NCBI GenBank assembly: GCA_016932415.1
Contig: JAFGCX010000031.1
Coordinates: 6,792 to 70,791, forward strand
Source of the DNA: Candidatus Krumholzibacteriota bacterium
GTDB lineage: Bacteria; Krumholzibacteriota; Krumholzibacteriia; Krumholzibacteriales; Krumholzibacteriaceae
Direction of reading: 5' to 3'
Length of the DNA: 64,000 bases
The position numbers were made by a program, and so were the translations under genes. This document shows positions 17,862-28,940 of this stretch, in pieces. Below the pieces are notes generated by a model that worked only from the letters and a program-made list of their open reading frames with translations, did not search any database and was not told where the DNA came from. How positions within the stretch are numbered: the stretch's first letter is position 1; every line of letters starts with the position of its first letter.

Positions 17862-19886
17862 TTAAAACCGTCTGTCTGGCCGGATTCTTTCCCTCAGCCG
17901 TCTGAATGAATCTTTCGATCTTTGATCAGGCGCGGCTGTTTCCGCTTCTTCCAGCAGCTCGACGGCTTTTTCAGGACTATGTGTTGCCAACAGGCACCGG
18001 GTCATTCCAAGGATAAGAGAATTGTAACTCGAACTCCTCACTACGGGGAAATTGAAAGCGAGTTGATACGAGGCGATAGCCTGCCTGTAATAACCGAACG
18101 CTTCATAGTTAAGACCGAGATCGAGATAGAAAAGCTCCTCGCTTCCCGTTGCCAGGTCACCGGAAAGACTGAGTAAAGAAGGGAACTCGATCTCTTTCCT
18201 GCGCGAGAATTCCCGATGGTGGCGAGTGCTCCTGAATATCGTCAGAACGGGGCCGCTGGAAGCATCTTCCGCGCTTTTAAATACGATATCATAGTCTCTG
18301 GCCAGAGCAACGTAAAAAGCGTTCTGCTTTGAATATCTGGCCGGATCTTTCATATACCTCGAACAGACAGAACTGCTTGTGATTATTATATCGGCCATCC
18401 TGTAGAGAGAAAGGTCATAAAAACTCTCAGAACGTTCCGACACGGACTGGAACATCGGTATCGGAAGCAGAGCGTAATCGACGCGGCCGCCGATCCTTTC
18501 GAGGATCATCTTTCTGACCTTTTCCGGCTGGGCCGCGATCACCTGCGGTTTTATAAACTCCGGGCCGTAAGCTTCAGTCACAATAAACGAACCACTGGGA
18601 ATATTCTCTCTGATCCATTCTTTCGCGATCGTTCGGTTATCCGGCCGGTATTTCTGAATATGCTCCGGACAGGAAGCGGCTATCGGAAAGGCGATCAGGA
18701 AAGAGAGGACAGACAGGGTGGAAAATCTGATCAACCGGGACAGTCTGGCCGTGAATATATACCGGTATGTCCCGGCGATCGCTGCCGAGGCAAAGATCAG
18801 CAGCAGCGGCAGGACGGGAAGGAGATATCTGTCCGCTTTCATCGACCAGGAGGATATTACCAGTAAATAAGGCAACGCGAATGAGGCGAATATTATCGAA
18901 TTTTTATCGCGAATCCTGACCGCAAAGTAAAAGATGGCCGAGATCGAAAGAAAGAGAAGCGGCCATCCGGGCAACAGGCCGGGTAGCGAGCCGGCGTAGA
19001 ATCTCAGCGATGACGTACTTTCGAGGCCAAAATGTCCGGATTGCATATGCTGACGCTCAAGGGAGATATCCTTCCAGAACTCCGGCCAGTCGAGGACGGT
19101 ATATGGAGAGGTGATTATGAAGACGGCGATGGCTGTTGCCGACACGAGAAGGAGGGACCTGATGATGGAAGAGACGCTTTGATGTTTTGATCCTATCGCG
19201 GCGCGATCTTCACTCTTGTCAAAAAAAGCCGCGGCATGGACTGCCAGGAGCGGAATAAAAAGAAGCGCCGCCGTGTATTTCGTCGATATCGCCAGACCGG
19301 TAAATATCCCCGTGATTATCCTGACGCGGAAGCTGTCGCTTTTCAACAGTCTCGTCATCAGGATCAGGGACGCCGTGATGAAGAAGGTCAGTGGAATGTC
19401 TACTTCGATCAGCTGTGATTTGGAGATATGGAATGTGTTGAGTGCGAGAAGGATCGCTGAAATGATCCCGGCCGTTCTGCCGGCGAGTATCCGGCCGGCA
19501 TGGAAGACCGCCGCTATCGTGGCGACACCGAACAGTGCTCCCACCGCGCGACCGGCATAGTAAAAGAGAGTCTTGTCGATTATATAGGCTGCCTGGAAAT
19601 GGGCGGTTGATGAGATGATACCGGAGATCTTCATTGACAGAAAGAGTATCCCCTGGACCGCGAAATGGAGGTAGATCATAAGACCGGGATAATTAAAGAA
19701 ATGTGGATTGAGATCAGGCGTCCTTCCGGTTCCCCAGCCCCACATCTCCCACGCTTTGATCAGCGGCGTCGCTTCCTCATATATCTCGGGCAGGGCCCAG
19801 CCCAGCCCCAGGAATCTAAAGACTGTTCCGGAGATCAGGACTATAAAAAGGACAGGGATATTCTTTTCAAGAAATAAGCGTTTCAT
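17862..19886 (-). CDS. GT39-type glycosyltransferase (PMT/ArnT-like) with C-terminal TPR region
   Basis: Polytopic membrane protein of 674 residues. The N-terminal half has about ten hydrophobic segments and the pattern of the PMT_2/GT39 family: an acidic first loop (LPEIYEEATPLIKAWEM), then FNYPGLMIYLHF and ISTKYTAALLFIPL. Such enzymes transfer sugars from polyprenyl-phosphate donors outside the inner membrane. The soluble C-terminus (about 580-670) shows TPR-like spacing (LGLNYEAFGYYRQAIASYQLAF, SPEKAVELLEEAE), which is less usual. It starts 13 bp after the PD40 lipoprotein and is last in a four-gene minus-strand set. Donor and acceptor are unknown. Confidence 0.8.
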   Translation of the reverse strand: MKRLFLEKNIPVLFIVLISGTVFRFLGLGWALPEIYEEATPLIKAWEMWGWGTGRTPDLNPHFFNYPGLMIYLHFAVQGILFLSMKISGIISSTAHFQAAYIIDKTLFYYAGRAVGALFGVATIAAVFHAGRILAGRTAGIISAILLALNTFHISKSQLIEVDIPLTFFITASLILMTRLLKSDSFRVRIITGIFTGLAISTKYTAALLFIPLLAVHAAAFFDKSEDRAAIGSKHQSVSSIIRSLLLVSATAIAVFIITSPYTVLDWPEFWKDISLERQHMQSGHFGLESTSSLRFYAGSLPGLLPGWPLLFLSISAIFYFAVRIRDKNSIIFASFALPYLLVISSWSMKADRYLLPVLPLLLIFASAAIAGTYRYIFTARLSRLIRFSTLSVLSFLIAFPIAASCPEHIQKYRPDNRTIAKEWIRENIPSGSFIVTEAYGPEFIKPQVIAAQPEKVRKMILERIGGRVDYALLPIPMFQSVSERSESFYDLSLYRMADIIITSSSVCSRYMKDPARYSKQNAFYVALARDYDIVFKSAEDASSGPVLTIFRSTRHHREFSRRKEIEFPSLLSLSGDLATGSEELFYLDLGLNYEAFGYYRQAIASYQLAFNFPVVRSSSYNSLILGMTRCLLATHSPEKAVELLEEAETAAPDQRSKDSFRRLRERIRPDRRF

Positions 19887-19899
19887 ATTATCCGCACGC

Positions 19900-20934
19900 T
19901 CACGGCCTGAGATCCTCTATAAACGAAGCGTCTATCCAGTATATCCCCGCGGATCCGCCGCCCGGTTCACTTGACATCCTTATCATAAGGTCGCGCGTCA
20001 TGCCCCCATCGGGATGTTCGAATTCCTTTTTCATCCTTGCCGACATAAAAAATAAATATTTTCCATCGGGGGATATATACGCGGAATGTTCACGCCCTCC
20101 TGGCGTGTTGACCTTCGCGCCCATATTGACAAGGTCGGACCATGTGTCATCGGGATCGCGGAAACTTATGAAATAATCATCCCCGCCGAGTCCGTCTTCT
20201 CTGCCCGCGACCGGGACGATAATGAAATCCTCATCGGGAGATATGAAAGCGTTATACTGAGCCGAAGTGGAATTGACGTTTTCCGGGAGCTTCTCCGCTT
20301 CGGTATATTTTCCATCAATGAGCCGTGATCTGAAGATGTAGCTCGACCTGCCCTCGTTACGCGTAAAATAGAGCGTACCATCCCTTGTAATCGATGGAAA
20401 GAATTCAGCCGCTTCAGTCGTGATCGGAGGCCCGGGCGTGTAAGGTTCGCTCCACGAATCGCCGATCCTGTCCATCATCCATATATTCTGGCTTCCCGCG
20501 GCGATCCCGTTCGCCGAGTCAGGTCTGGTGGACAGAAACATGAATCTGCTTCCGTCGGGAGAGATGGCAGGTTCAGCGTCCATATAATCGGGATTTCCCG
20601 AGAAAGAGGCGACTTCCGGTTTTGTCCAGACTCCGTTGATATTCTTCGTACAGAGGATCTGGGTTATCCTGTAGAACCCGACAATAGCGGTGAAATATAT
20701 CTCTTTTCCGTCCGGAGTCATGGCGATATCCCTCGTGAAGAGCCCTGTCGTCACAAGCCCCGGCGCGAACAGTTCAGGTTCGAGTCCGGGCGTGTCCTGT
20801 CCGAGATACTCGCCCGTAAGAACGGGAAACGTCTGGTCTCCGGACGAACGAGGACCGTCAGAGCAACCAGAAAGCATTATAAAAATGACCGGTACGACAG
20901 TGAGGGTCGATTTCAGTATCGAGGAAAGACGCAT
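19900..20934 (-). CDS. PD40 beta-propeller lipoprotein
   Basis: The start at 20934 is chosen because GGAGGT lies 8 bp upstream and the product opens with a lipoprotein signal (MRLSSILKSTL...IMLSGC, lipobox Cys near residue 24); the open frame extends further without these. The 344-residue protein carries WD40-like PD40 repeats with the SPDG turn: MTPDGKEIYFTA, ISPDGSRFMFLSTR, ITRDGTLYFTRN, ISPDEDFIIVP, ISPDGKYLFFMS. This matches TolB-like propellers that bind proteins or glycans at the cell surface. Likely anchored on the outer or inner membrane. No catalytic residues recognised. Confidence 0.8.
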   Translation of the reverse strand: MRLSSILKSTLTVVPVIFIMLSGCSDGPRSSGDQTFPVLTGEYLGQDTPGLEPELFAPGLVTTGLFTRDIAMTPDGKEIYFTAIVGFYRITQILCTKNINGVWTKPEVASFSGNPDYMDAEPAISPDGSRFMFLSTRPDSANGIAAGSQNIWMMDRIGDSWSEPYTPGPPITTEAAEFFPSITRDGTLYFTRNEGRSSYIFRSRLIDGKYTEAEKLPENVNSTSAQYNAFISPDEDFIIVPVAGREDGLGGDDYFISFRDPDDTWSDLVNMGAKVNTPGGREHSAYISPDGKYLFFMSARMKKEFEHPDGGMTRDLMIRMSSEPGGGSAGIYWIDASFIEDLRP

Positions 20935-21042
20935 CAGACATACCTCCGCTAAAAAGAGATGACAGCCAACGGGCAGGCGGGCATGAGAATTATACATCAG
21001 GCCAGGCGACCGGGCAACAGTGATCTTGAAAGGCCGCCGGGA

Positions 21043-21564
21043 TCAGCTGTCCAGGAACTCGAAATACTCGAGCTCCCTGAAATGGAATAACCGCGCGAGG
21101 ATAAGATCAGGAAAACTGCTGATCAGCGTATTGTACCGCATCACTATATCGTTGTAGATCTGCCTGGAGAACCTTATTTTTTCCTCCGTCTCCTTCAGTT
21201 CATCCTGTAGCCTGATAAAATTACCACTGGCTTTGAGTGATGGATACTGTTCCTTCAGGGCGATGAGTGATTTCAATGACTTCGACAGATTATTTTCCTT
21301 TCCAGTCCTCTCTTTCTGCCTGGCGGCGACAGCTTCAGAACGGCTTTTCGTGACTTCATCGAAGACTCTGGCTTCGTGAGCGGCGTATCCCTTCACGATC
21401 TCGACGATATCAGGGATCAGCTGATGCCTGCGTTTAAGCTGTATATCGATCTGGGATGCGGCGTTTGAGCACCTGTTTCTGTATTTTACAAACCGGTTAA
21501 AGACTATCGCTATCCATACGAAAAGGGACGCGGCGGCAATCGAATAAATATAGATCCGGGTCAT
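21043..21564 (-). CDS. LemA family protein
   Basis: 173 residues with a single N-terminal membrane helix, then the long-helical LemA fold: NRFVKYRNRCSNAASQIDIQLKRRHQLIPDIVEIVKGYAAHEARVF, and the C-terminal YNTLISSFPDLILARLFHFRELEYFEF. LemA proteins have no settled biochemical role but are very often linked to membrane proteins with DUF2207 or TPM domains, exactly the arrangement here (DUF2207 gene 63 bp upstream). Inferred to sit in the inner membrane as a partner of that protein. Confidence 0.92.
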   Translation of the reverse strand: MTRIYIYSIAAASLFVWIAIVFNRFVKYRNRCSNAASQIDIQLKRRHQLIPDIVEIVKGYAAHEARVFDEVTKSRSEAVAARQKERTGKENNLSKSLKSLIALKEQYPSLKASGNFIRLQDELKETEEKIRFSRQIYNDIVMRYNTLISSFPDLILARLFHFRELEYFEFLDS

Positions 21565-21627
21565 AACAGTTCACTTCCTGACTTTATCGATCAGCTTGCT
21601 GTATCCTCGAGCAATATCTCACGAATA

Positions 21628-23589
<1,962 letters not shown>

Positions 23590-23794
23590 GATTCCTCCAG
23601 GTTTATATGTGTATGCTAAAATCCCTATGCCAGGCGATTATCAAATGCCCTACCGAATATCTATACAATATAAGATAGATAATATTCAAGGAAATGATAC
23701 TATCGACCTGCGGAGTTGACATGTGGAGGTCAAACTTGATAGCTTCTGGAAGATCGGCAGAAAAAAGAGGAAGTTCTTCAAGATAGAGGTACAA

Positions 23795-24088
23795 ATGAGC
23801 CTGTCGGAAAAAGAACTGGAACACCTTCAGGACCTGGCGAGAATAAAACTTGATCCTGAACTGAGGGAGAAATTCCGGTTTCAGCTTGATTCGATAATAA
23901 GATTTGTCGACGAACTCGGCAATATCGATCTTTCTCCGCGCGAAGAAGACGGACCTGACGGCATCGATCCGCGCAGCCTTCGAGAGGATATGCCAGGAGA
24001 GAGCCTTAAAAGAAAGACGATCCTTGAGGAAGCTCCCGAGAGTGACGGAAAATATTTCAACGTACCGCCCGTTCTCGACACTGAATAG
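23795..24088 (+). CDS. gatC: Glu-tRNA(Gln)/Asp-tRNA(Asn) amidotransferase subunit C
   Basis: Small scaffold subunit of the GatCAB amidotransferase. Starting at ATG 23795 (AGAGGT upstream) gives 97 residues, the normal GatC size; the frame is open from a GTG at 23723 but adds a basic, non-conserved leader. The GatC pattern is seen: LEHLQDLARIKLDPE, then FVDELGNIDLSP and a C-terminal LREDMPG...NVPPVLD. It is 21 bp before gatA. Confidence 0.92.
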   Translation: MSLSEKELEHLQDLARIKLDPELREKFRFQLDSIIRFVDELGNIDLSPREEDGPDGIDPRSLREDMPGESLKRKTILEEAPESDGKYFNVPPVLDTE

Positions 24089-24109
24089 CGACCAGTACGA
24101 AAGAACAAT

Positions 24110-25570
24110 ATGTCGAATATCACCGATTTAAGTATAAGCGATCTCCAGCGCCTCTGCCGGGACAGGAAAATAGGTCCTGTCGAAGTTGTGAAAGCATATC
24201 TCGAAGAGATAGATTCAAAAGAACCTATCGTCAAAGCTTTTCTGGAAGTCTACCACGAATCGTCGATAAAGCGGGCGAGAGAGCTCGAAGTCGCGCGACC
24301 GGATAATATGCCTCTCTACGGAGTCCCCATAGCCTTGAAAGATAATATATGCATGAAGGACAGGTTGCTTACCTGCGGTTCGAGGATATTACGGCACTAC
24401 AGATCTCCCTATAACGCGACGGTCGTAAAGAGGCTGATTGAAGCGGGAGCGGTGATCATTGGTAAAACAAACCTCGATGAATTCGCGATGGGTTCCTCGA
24501 CGGAAAATTCCGCTTTCCAGGTCACAAAAAACCCATGGAACGAGGAATGCGCGCCGGGTGGATCAAGCGGGGGATCGGCGGCAGCAGTCGCGTCGGGAAT
24601 GGTTCCGGCAGCCCTTGGGTCGGATACCGGTGGTTCGATAAGACAGCCAGCCGCTTTCTGCGGCATCACGGGATTAAAGGGGACGTACGGGAGGGTCTCA
24701 AGATACGGACTGGCAGCTTTTGCAAGTTCGCTCGATCAGATCGGGCCTCTGGCGAGGGATGTAGATGATTGCGCCCTTATAATGGAAGTAATATCGGGCC
24801 ATGATCCGAAAGACGCCAGTACGATCGGTGGACCTTCTCCGGGGCTTATCCATTCCATCGATCAGGGAATCAAAGGTATGAAGATCGCCATACCAGCCGG
24901 GATAGTGAAATGGGAAGTGGAAAAACCGATACTTGATTTCCTCGACGAGGCGGTCCGGATGATGCGGGGAGAAGGCGCTACGATAGATGAGACGGCACTT
25001 CCCGGTATGGAAACGTCGATAGCCTGTTATTATATCCTGGCAACCGCGGAAGCTTCTTCCAATCTTGCCCGGTATGACGGCGTAAAGTACGGGATGAGGG
25101 TCGAAAGCCAGTCGCTTCAGGAGATGTACGAAAATACGAGGGGAGAAGGCCTCGGTGATGAAGTACAGAGGAGGATATTGCTGGGCACTTATGTACTCTC
25201 CTCCGGTTATTACGAAGCTTACTACGGAAAAGCTAAGAGGGTGAAGGAGATGATTCGGGCCAGCTACGGAAAACTATTCGAAAAATATGACCTGATCGTC
25301 ATGCCGACGACCCCGTCGACGGCTTTCAGGCTGGGCGAGAAAGTCGACGATCCGGTTTCGATGTATCTCTCGGATATATTTACCGCCTGGGTCAATATAG
25401 CAGGCCTCCCGGCAGTCTCGATCCCGGCAGGTCTATCTGATGACGGGTTGCCTGTCGGTATCCAGTTGATCGCCCCAACGGGAGAAGAGGTCCAATTAAT
25501 GAAAGCAGCCAAATCGCTCGAAAGATCATTCCGTTTCCGCCAGAGGTTTCTGCCCCGGTCGTTAGTGTGA
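24110..25570 (+). CDS. gatA: Glu-tRNA(Gln)/Asp-tRNA(Asn) amidotransferase subunit A
   Basis: Amidase-signature glutaminase subunit that releases ammonia from glutamine for transamidation of mischarged tRNA. Length 486 is typical. The Ser-cisSer-Lys triad is visible: Lys77 in IALKDNI, Ser152 in GGSSGGSAAAVASG and nucleophile Ser176 in SDTGGSIRQPA. Flanked by gatC and gatB. Presence of the complex implies that Gln-tRNA, and perhaps Asn-tRNA, is made indirectly in this organism. Confidence 0.97.
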   Translation: MSNITDLSISDLQRLCRDRKIGPVEVVKAYLEEIDSKEPIVKAFLEVYHESSIKRARELEVARPDNMPLYGVPIALKDNICMKDRLLTCGSRILRHYRSPYNATVVKRLIEAGAVIIGKTNLDEFAMGSSTENSAFQVTKNPWNEECAPGGSSGGSAAAVASGMVPAALGSDTGGSIRQPAAFCGITGLKGTYGRVSRYGLAAFASSLDQIGPLARDVDDCALIMEVISGHDPKDASTIGGPSPGLIHSIDQGIKGMKIAIPAGIVKWEVEKPILDFLDEAVRMMRGEGATIDETALPGMETSIACYYILATAEASSNLARYDGVKYGMRVESQSLQEMYENTRGEGLGDEVQRRILLGTYVLSSGYYEAYYGKAKRVKEMIRASYGKLFEKYDLIVMPTTPSTAFRLGEKVDDPVSMYLSDIFTAWVNIAGLPAVSIPAGLSDDGLPVGIQLIAPTGEEVQLMKAAKSLERSFRFRQRFLPRSLV

Positions 25571-25582
25571 CGGGAGAAGTAT

Positions 25583-27025
25583 ATGTCCGCTGAAAAATAT
25601 GAAGTCGTCATCGGATTGGAAGTCCACGCGCAGCTTAATACGAAGAGTAAAATATTCTGCGACTGCAGGGCCGAATTCGGAGAGAGGCCAAACACTCTGA
25701 CATGCCCGGTGTGTCTGGGGCTTCCCGGCGCCCTGCCGGTGCTGAACAGGGATGCGGTGCTTAAATGTGTCAGGCTCGGTCAGGCGCTCGGGTGTGACAT
25801 CTCCCCGGTAAGCGAATTTGCCAGAAAAAACTACTTTTATCCGGATTGCCCGAAGAATTACCAGATCTCGATGTACGATCGTCCATTGTGCAAAAACGGA
25901 TCGGTAGTGATCGAAACGGATGGAAATACGAAAAAGATCGGGATAGAGAGGATCCATCTCGAAGAGGACGCGGGAAAACTCGTTCATGGGATAGATGGAC
26001 ATAGCGGGATCGATTTCAACCGCTCCGGGATCCCATTGGCAGAGATAGTGACGAGACCGGAGATCAGCTCGGCGCCGGAGGCTGTGGAATTCCTCCGCCA
26101 CCTCAGGCAGACAGTGCGATACCTCGATATCTGCGATGGTGACCTGGAGAAAGGATCGCTCAGGTGCGACGTAAACATCTCGATCATGCCGGGCGGTTCG
26201 AAGACACATGGGACCAGAACGGAAATAAAAAACCTTAATTCATTCAGAGCGGTCAAGGCGGGCATAGAGTTCGAGATAGAGAGACAGAAAGATCTCATAG
26301 AGAGTGGGCGGAAGATAACCAAGGTGACCCAGTTATGGGATGAATCGGAAAAAAGACTCATCCAGATGAGGGGAAAGGAAGAAACGAGCGATTACAGATA
26401 TTTCCCTGAACCTGACCTTCCGCCTGTCATGGTGGATGAGTTTTTCATAAGAGAGGCCGAAGCTGAGATGCCTGAACTTCCCGATGAGAAGAAAAGAAGG
26501 TTCATCGAGGATTATCTGCTCTCCGAATATGAAGCCGGGGTTCTTACCGTGGAGAAGGGGTTGGCTGACTATTACGAAGCGCTGGTCGAGGAGACCCGCG
26601 ATCCGAAGACGAGCTGCCACTGGGTGATGAGGGAGATACTCGGCGAATTGAATGAATCTGCGATCGCAATCGAGGAATTTTCCCTGACACCAGTGATGAT
26701 CGCCGAACTTATCAGCCTGGCGGAGCGAGGCGTGATAAACGCTCCCGTAGCCCGCGAAGTATTCCTGGAGATGAAGTCGTCGGGAAGATCAGCCACCGAG
26801 ATCGTAAGTGAGAGAAACCTGGAACAGATCAGTTCACCGGACGAACTGGAGGTCATGGTCGATCAGGTGATCGCTGACAATCAGGAGGAAGTCGAGCGAT
26901 TCAGAAACGGCAATCCCAGGCTTCTCGGATTTTTTATTGGAGAGGCGATGAATAAGAGCGGAGGAAAAGCCAATCCACGGCTCCTCAATGAGATCTTCCT
27001 TAAAAAACTCCAGGATCCAGATTGA
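25583..27025 (+). CDS. gatB: Glu-tRNA(Gln)/Asp-tRNA(Asn) amidotransferase subunit B
   Basis: Kinase/tRNA-binding subunit that phosphorylates the misacylated Glu or Asp and receives ammonia from GatA. 480 residues. The N-terminal YEVVIGLEVHAQL signature, zinc-type cysteines (CDC...CPVC) and the FYPDCPKNYQISMYD block are visible; the C-terminal YqeY-like tail domain is complete (about 335-480). A GGGAGAAG ribosome site lies before the ATG, 12 bp after gatA. The gene converges on the anti-sigma factor gene. Confidence 0.97.
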   Translation: MSAEKYEVVIGLEVHAQLNTKSKIFCDCRAEFGERPNTLTCPVCLGLPGALPVLNRDAVLKCVRLGQALGCDISPVSEFARKNYFYPDCPKNYQISMYDRPLCKNGSVVIETDGNTKKIGIERIHLEEDAGKLVHGIDGHSGIDFNRSGIPLAEIVTRPEISSAPEAVEFLRHLRQTVRYLDICDGDLEKGSLRCDVNISIMPGGSKTHGTRTEIKNLNSFRAVKAGIEFEIERQKDLIESGRKITKVTQLWDESEKRLIQMRGKEETSDYRYFPEPDLPPVMVDEFFIREAEAEMPELPDEKKRRFIEDYLLSEYEAGVLTVEKGLADYYEALVEETRDPKTSCHWVMREILGELNESAIAIEEFSLTPVMIAELISLAERGVINAPVAREVFLEMKSSGRSATEIVSERNLEQISSPDELEVMVDQVIADNQEEVERFRNGNPRLLGFFIGEAMNKSGGKANPRLLNEIFLKKLQDPD

Positions 27026-27040
27026 AAAAAATGACCGGGA

Positions 27041-27634
27041 TCAATCCTGAAGGATCATCTTCGTCATGCGGAAGAAGACGACAACGATGGTCAGCGACAT
27101 GAGGGCGGATATGGAAATTATCAATGTCTGATCCATCTCACCCGATCTCATGACGAGAGAACCGGTATCCTCGATAAATTTTGTGACGGCAGAGCAATAC
27201 CGGGCCAATGCCGCTGAAAGGCTTGCCGTAATAGATTCGATCCCGTTACCGGTCAGACGATCGACAAGAGATGCATATTCCGAGGATAGCCGAAGCAGGA
27301 CAGATTCTACGTCCCTCCGAAAAATCGATACCGCGGTGGCGGATAAAGCTATAAGAGCAGGCATAAGGAAGGGAAGACGGAAGATTGCCGACAGGGAAGC
27401 TTTTTTCTTTCCGATGTTCAATCGATCAAGCACCGATGATGAAATGACAGAGAGATCGGGCAATTCGCCGCTGAGAGCCTCGAGTGATGATTCGAGTTCG
27501 ATATACCGGCCCAGGGCCATCGCGCAGCTCTCGCAGGTCCCGATATGATCTTTCACTGCCTTTGTCTCGGATACTGAAAGGTCTCCATCGATGTAGCGGG
27601 GCAGTATCTCTTCGAATTTCCGGCAATCATCCAT
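27041..27634 (-). CDS. Anti-sigma factor with zinc-finger (zf-HC2/ZAS-like) domain
   Basis: 197 residues from ATG 27634, chosen because AAGGAGAG precedes it; it overlaps the sigma-factor stop by 8 bp (ATGGATGA), showing translational coupling. The N-terminus has the zinc-binding anti-sigma motif, Cys near residue 4 and HIGTCESC (His-x3-Cys-x2-Cys). Two hydrophobic segments follow, about 85-110 and near the C-terminus (ISISALMSLTIVVVFF). Expected to hold the cognate sigma factor at the inner membrane until a signal is sensed or proteolysis occurs. Confidence 0.85.
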   Translation of the reverse strand: MDDCRKFEEILPRYIDGDLSVSETKAVKDHIGTCESCAMALGRYIELESSLEALSGELPDLSVISSSVLDRLNIGKKKASLSAIFRLPFLMPALIALSATAVSIFRRDVESVLLRLSSEYASLVDRLTGNGIESITASLSAALARYCSAVTKFIEDTGSLVMRSGEMDQTLIISISALMSLTIVVVFFRMTKMILQD

Positions 27635-28214
27635 TCCGGTCTCTCCTTCGATCATACTCGCTCTGATGTGAAAACATATCCTTCAATTCATTCCGGGCCC
27701 TGTGAAGATATGTCTTAACCGTTCCTATCGGGATCTCCATGATCTCGGATATCTCGATATATGATTTTTCCGCGAGGTACCTCAATTCGATCACTTCCCT
27801 GTATTTACCATCAAGCCTGGCGATAAGGCCGCGAATCTCGGCAGAATCCTGCCGGGCCAGGAATACCCTGTCGGGGCGCTGATTCGACGGCCCGGAAAGA
27901 TCGATGGTATCGACCGGCACTGTCTCGGGCCTTTTTTTTCCCCTGGCGTTGAAAGATTCGTTTCTGGCGATCGTATATATCCAGGTCGATAATCTCGAGT
28001 CTCCACGGAACCGGGAGAGTCCGCGATATATTTTAATGAAAATATCCTGGACGAGATCATCGATGTCGTCGCTGTTTCCGATGACCGATCTGACCGCTGA
28101 ATATACGACCGGGGCATGTTTTTCAATAATCGCACGAAAAGCTCTTTCACTTCCGTTAAGCGATTTTTTGACCAGTTCATTATCATCGGCACCTTTCAAA
28201 ACCCGGTTCTCCAT
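27627..28214 (-). CDS. ECF-type RNA polymerase sigma factor (RpoE-like)
   Basis: 195 residues with sigma region 2 (FRAIIEKHAPVVYSAVRS, DDIDDLVQDIFIKIYRGL, DSRLSTWIYTIARNESF) and region 4 (VIELRYLAEKSYIEISEIM followed by GTVKTYLHRARNEL), and no region 1 or 3: group 4 (ECF). It is coupled to the downstream anti-sigma gene. ATG 28214 has no ribosome site and lies only 11 bases from a TATAAT; a TTG at 28199 with GGAG 9 bases upstream is an alternative start. It is divergent from the small membrane-protein gene at 28406. Confidence 0.93.
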   Translation of the reverse strand: MENRVLKGADDNELVKKSLNGSERAFRAIIEKHAPVVYSAVRSVIGNSDDIDDLVQDIFIKIYRGLSRFRGDSRLSTWIYTIARNESFNARGKKRPETVPVDTIDLSGPSNQRPDRVFLARQDSAEIRGLIARLDGKYREVIELRYLAEKSYIEISEIMEIPIGTVKTYLHRARNELKDMFSHQSEYDRRRDRNG

Positions 28215-28225
28215 AACAGTATGAC

Positions 28226-28231
28226 ATTATA
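28226..28231 (-). promoter_or_regulatory. -10 element for ECF sigma-factor gene
   Basis: On the minus strand TATAAT sits here with transcription start expected near 28219. No convincing -35 TTGACA-like hexamer lies 16-18 bp upstream. GAAAC followed by GTC about 18 bp later overlaps the same place and could be an ECF-type autoregulated promoter instead. Confidence 0.35.
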
Positions 28232-28405
28232 AACCCAGGAAATGTTTCATTAATCTAATGATATTCACAATAATGACACAAAAAACAGAAAAATCATAAA
28301 CAATCCGATTATTCTGAAACAAATCGGAGGCCTGCCCGTCTAACTGGACAGAAAACGACGCAATCAGTCAGTTAAGGGTGGAAACGGTATTGAAAGGAGT
28401 ACAAA

Positions 28406-28771
28406 ATGCTTGAATTGAGTCCAGCGGTCGTGGGTATAGCTGTTCCGGTCATGTTTCTCATATGTGCTGTCGCGATCGTGATCACGGCCATTATAGTAAA
28501 CGGAGGGCAGAAGGAACTTCGTCATCGTGAAAGGATACTCGCGATGGAGAAAGGTCTGGATCTGCCGAAAGATCCCCCAAAAAAGAAGCGCCCGGCATAC
28601 CTGACGATGCGCGCCTGGGGACTTGTCTTTTCGTTCATCAGTATCGCTCTCCTCGTCGGATTGATACCGGAGGCCGGGTTTCGCCACGGTATGTGGGGAC
28701 TTATGCCGGGTGGGCTTGGGGCAGGTCTGCTTATCGCGGCTTATCTCGAACAGAAGGATAAGAGCGAGTAA
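28406..28771 (+). CDS. Small membrane protein, DUF6249-like
   Basis: 121 residues with three hydrophobic segments (about 8-32, 72-88, 95-112) and a basic cytoplasmic loop KELRHRERILAMEKGLDLP, a pattern I associate with DUF6249 proteins found beside ECF sigma/anti-sigma genes. GAAAGGAG precedes the ATG. It is divergent from the sigma factor across 191 bp, so may belong to its regulon. Function unknown. A strong terminator follows at 28797. Confidence 0.75.
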   Translation: MLELSPAVVGIAVPVMFLICAVAIVITAIIVNGGQKELRHRERILAMEKGLDLPKDPPKKKRPAYLTMRAWGLVFSFISIALLVGLIPEAGFRHGMWGLMPGGLGAGLLIAAYLEQKDKSE

Positions 28772-28796
28772 AAACAGTCTCGCACTCAAAGAGCAT

Positions 28797-28835
28797 AAAA
28801 GGAAAAGCAGGTTTGTCCGGCTTTTCCTTTTTTTT
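28797..28835 (+). terminator. Rho-independent terminator
   Basis: Perfect 12 bp stem (28797-28808 with 28820-28831), inner GG/CC pairs and a TTTGT loop, running into an 8-base T-tract ending at 28835. It ends the DUF6249-like gene transcript. Confidence 0.9.
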
Positions 28836-28940
28836 CCGCGCCCGGGGGACTGGACTCGACAGGGCGATTAAGATTTTGACTGCGATAATAAGCCGTATTA
28901 TCTTGAGATAGAGCCAGTTCCGGGAATCAAGAGGTGAAGG

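Noticed and set aside
23716-23744. TTGACA upstream of gatC as a promoter
   Set aside because: The -35 is perfect but the -10 at 17-18 bp spacing (ATAGCT/TAGCTT) is poor.
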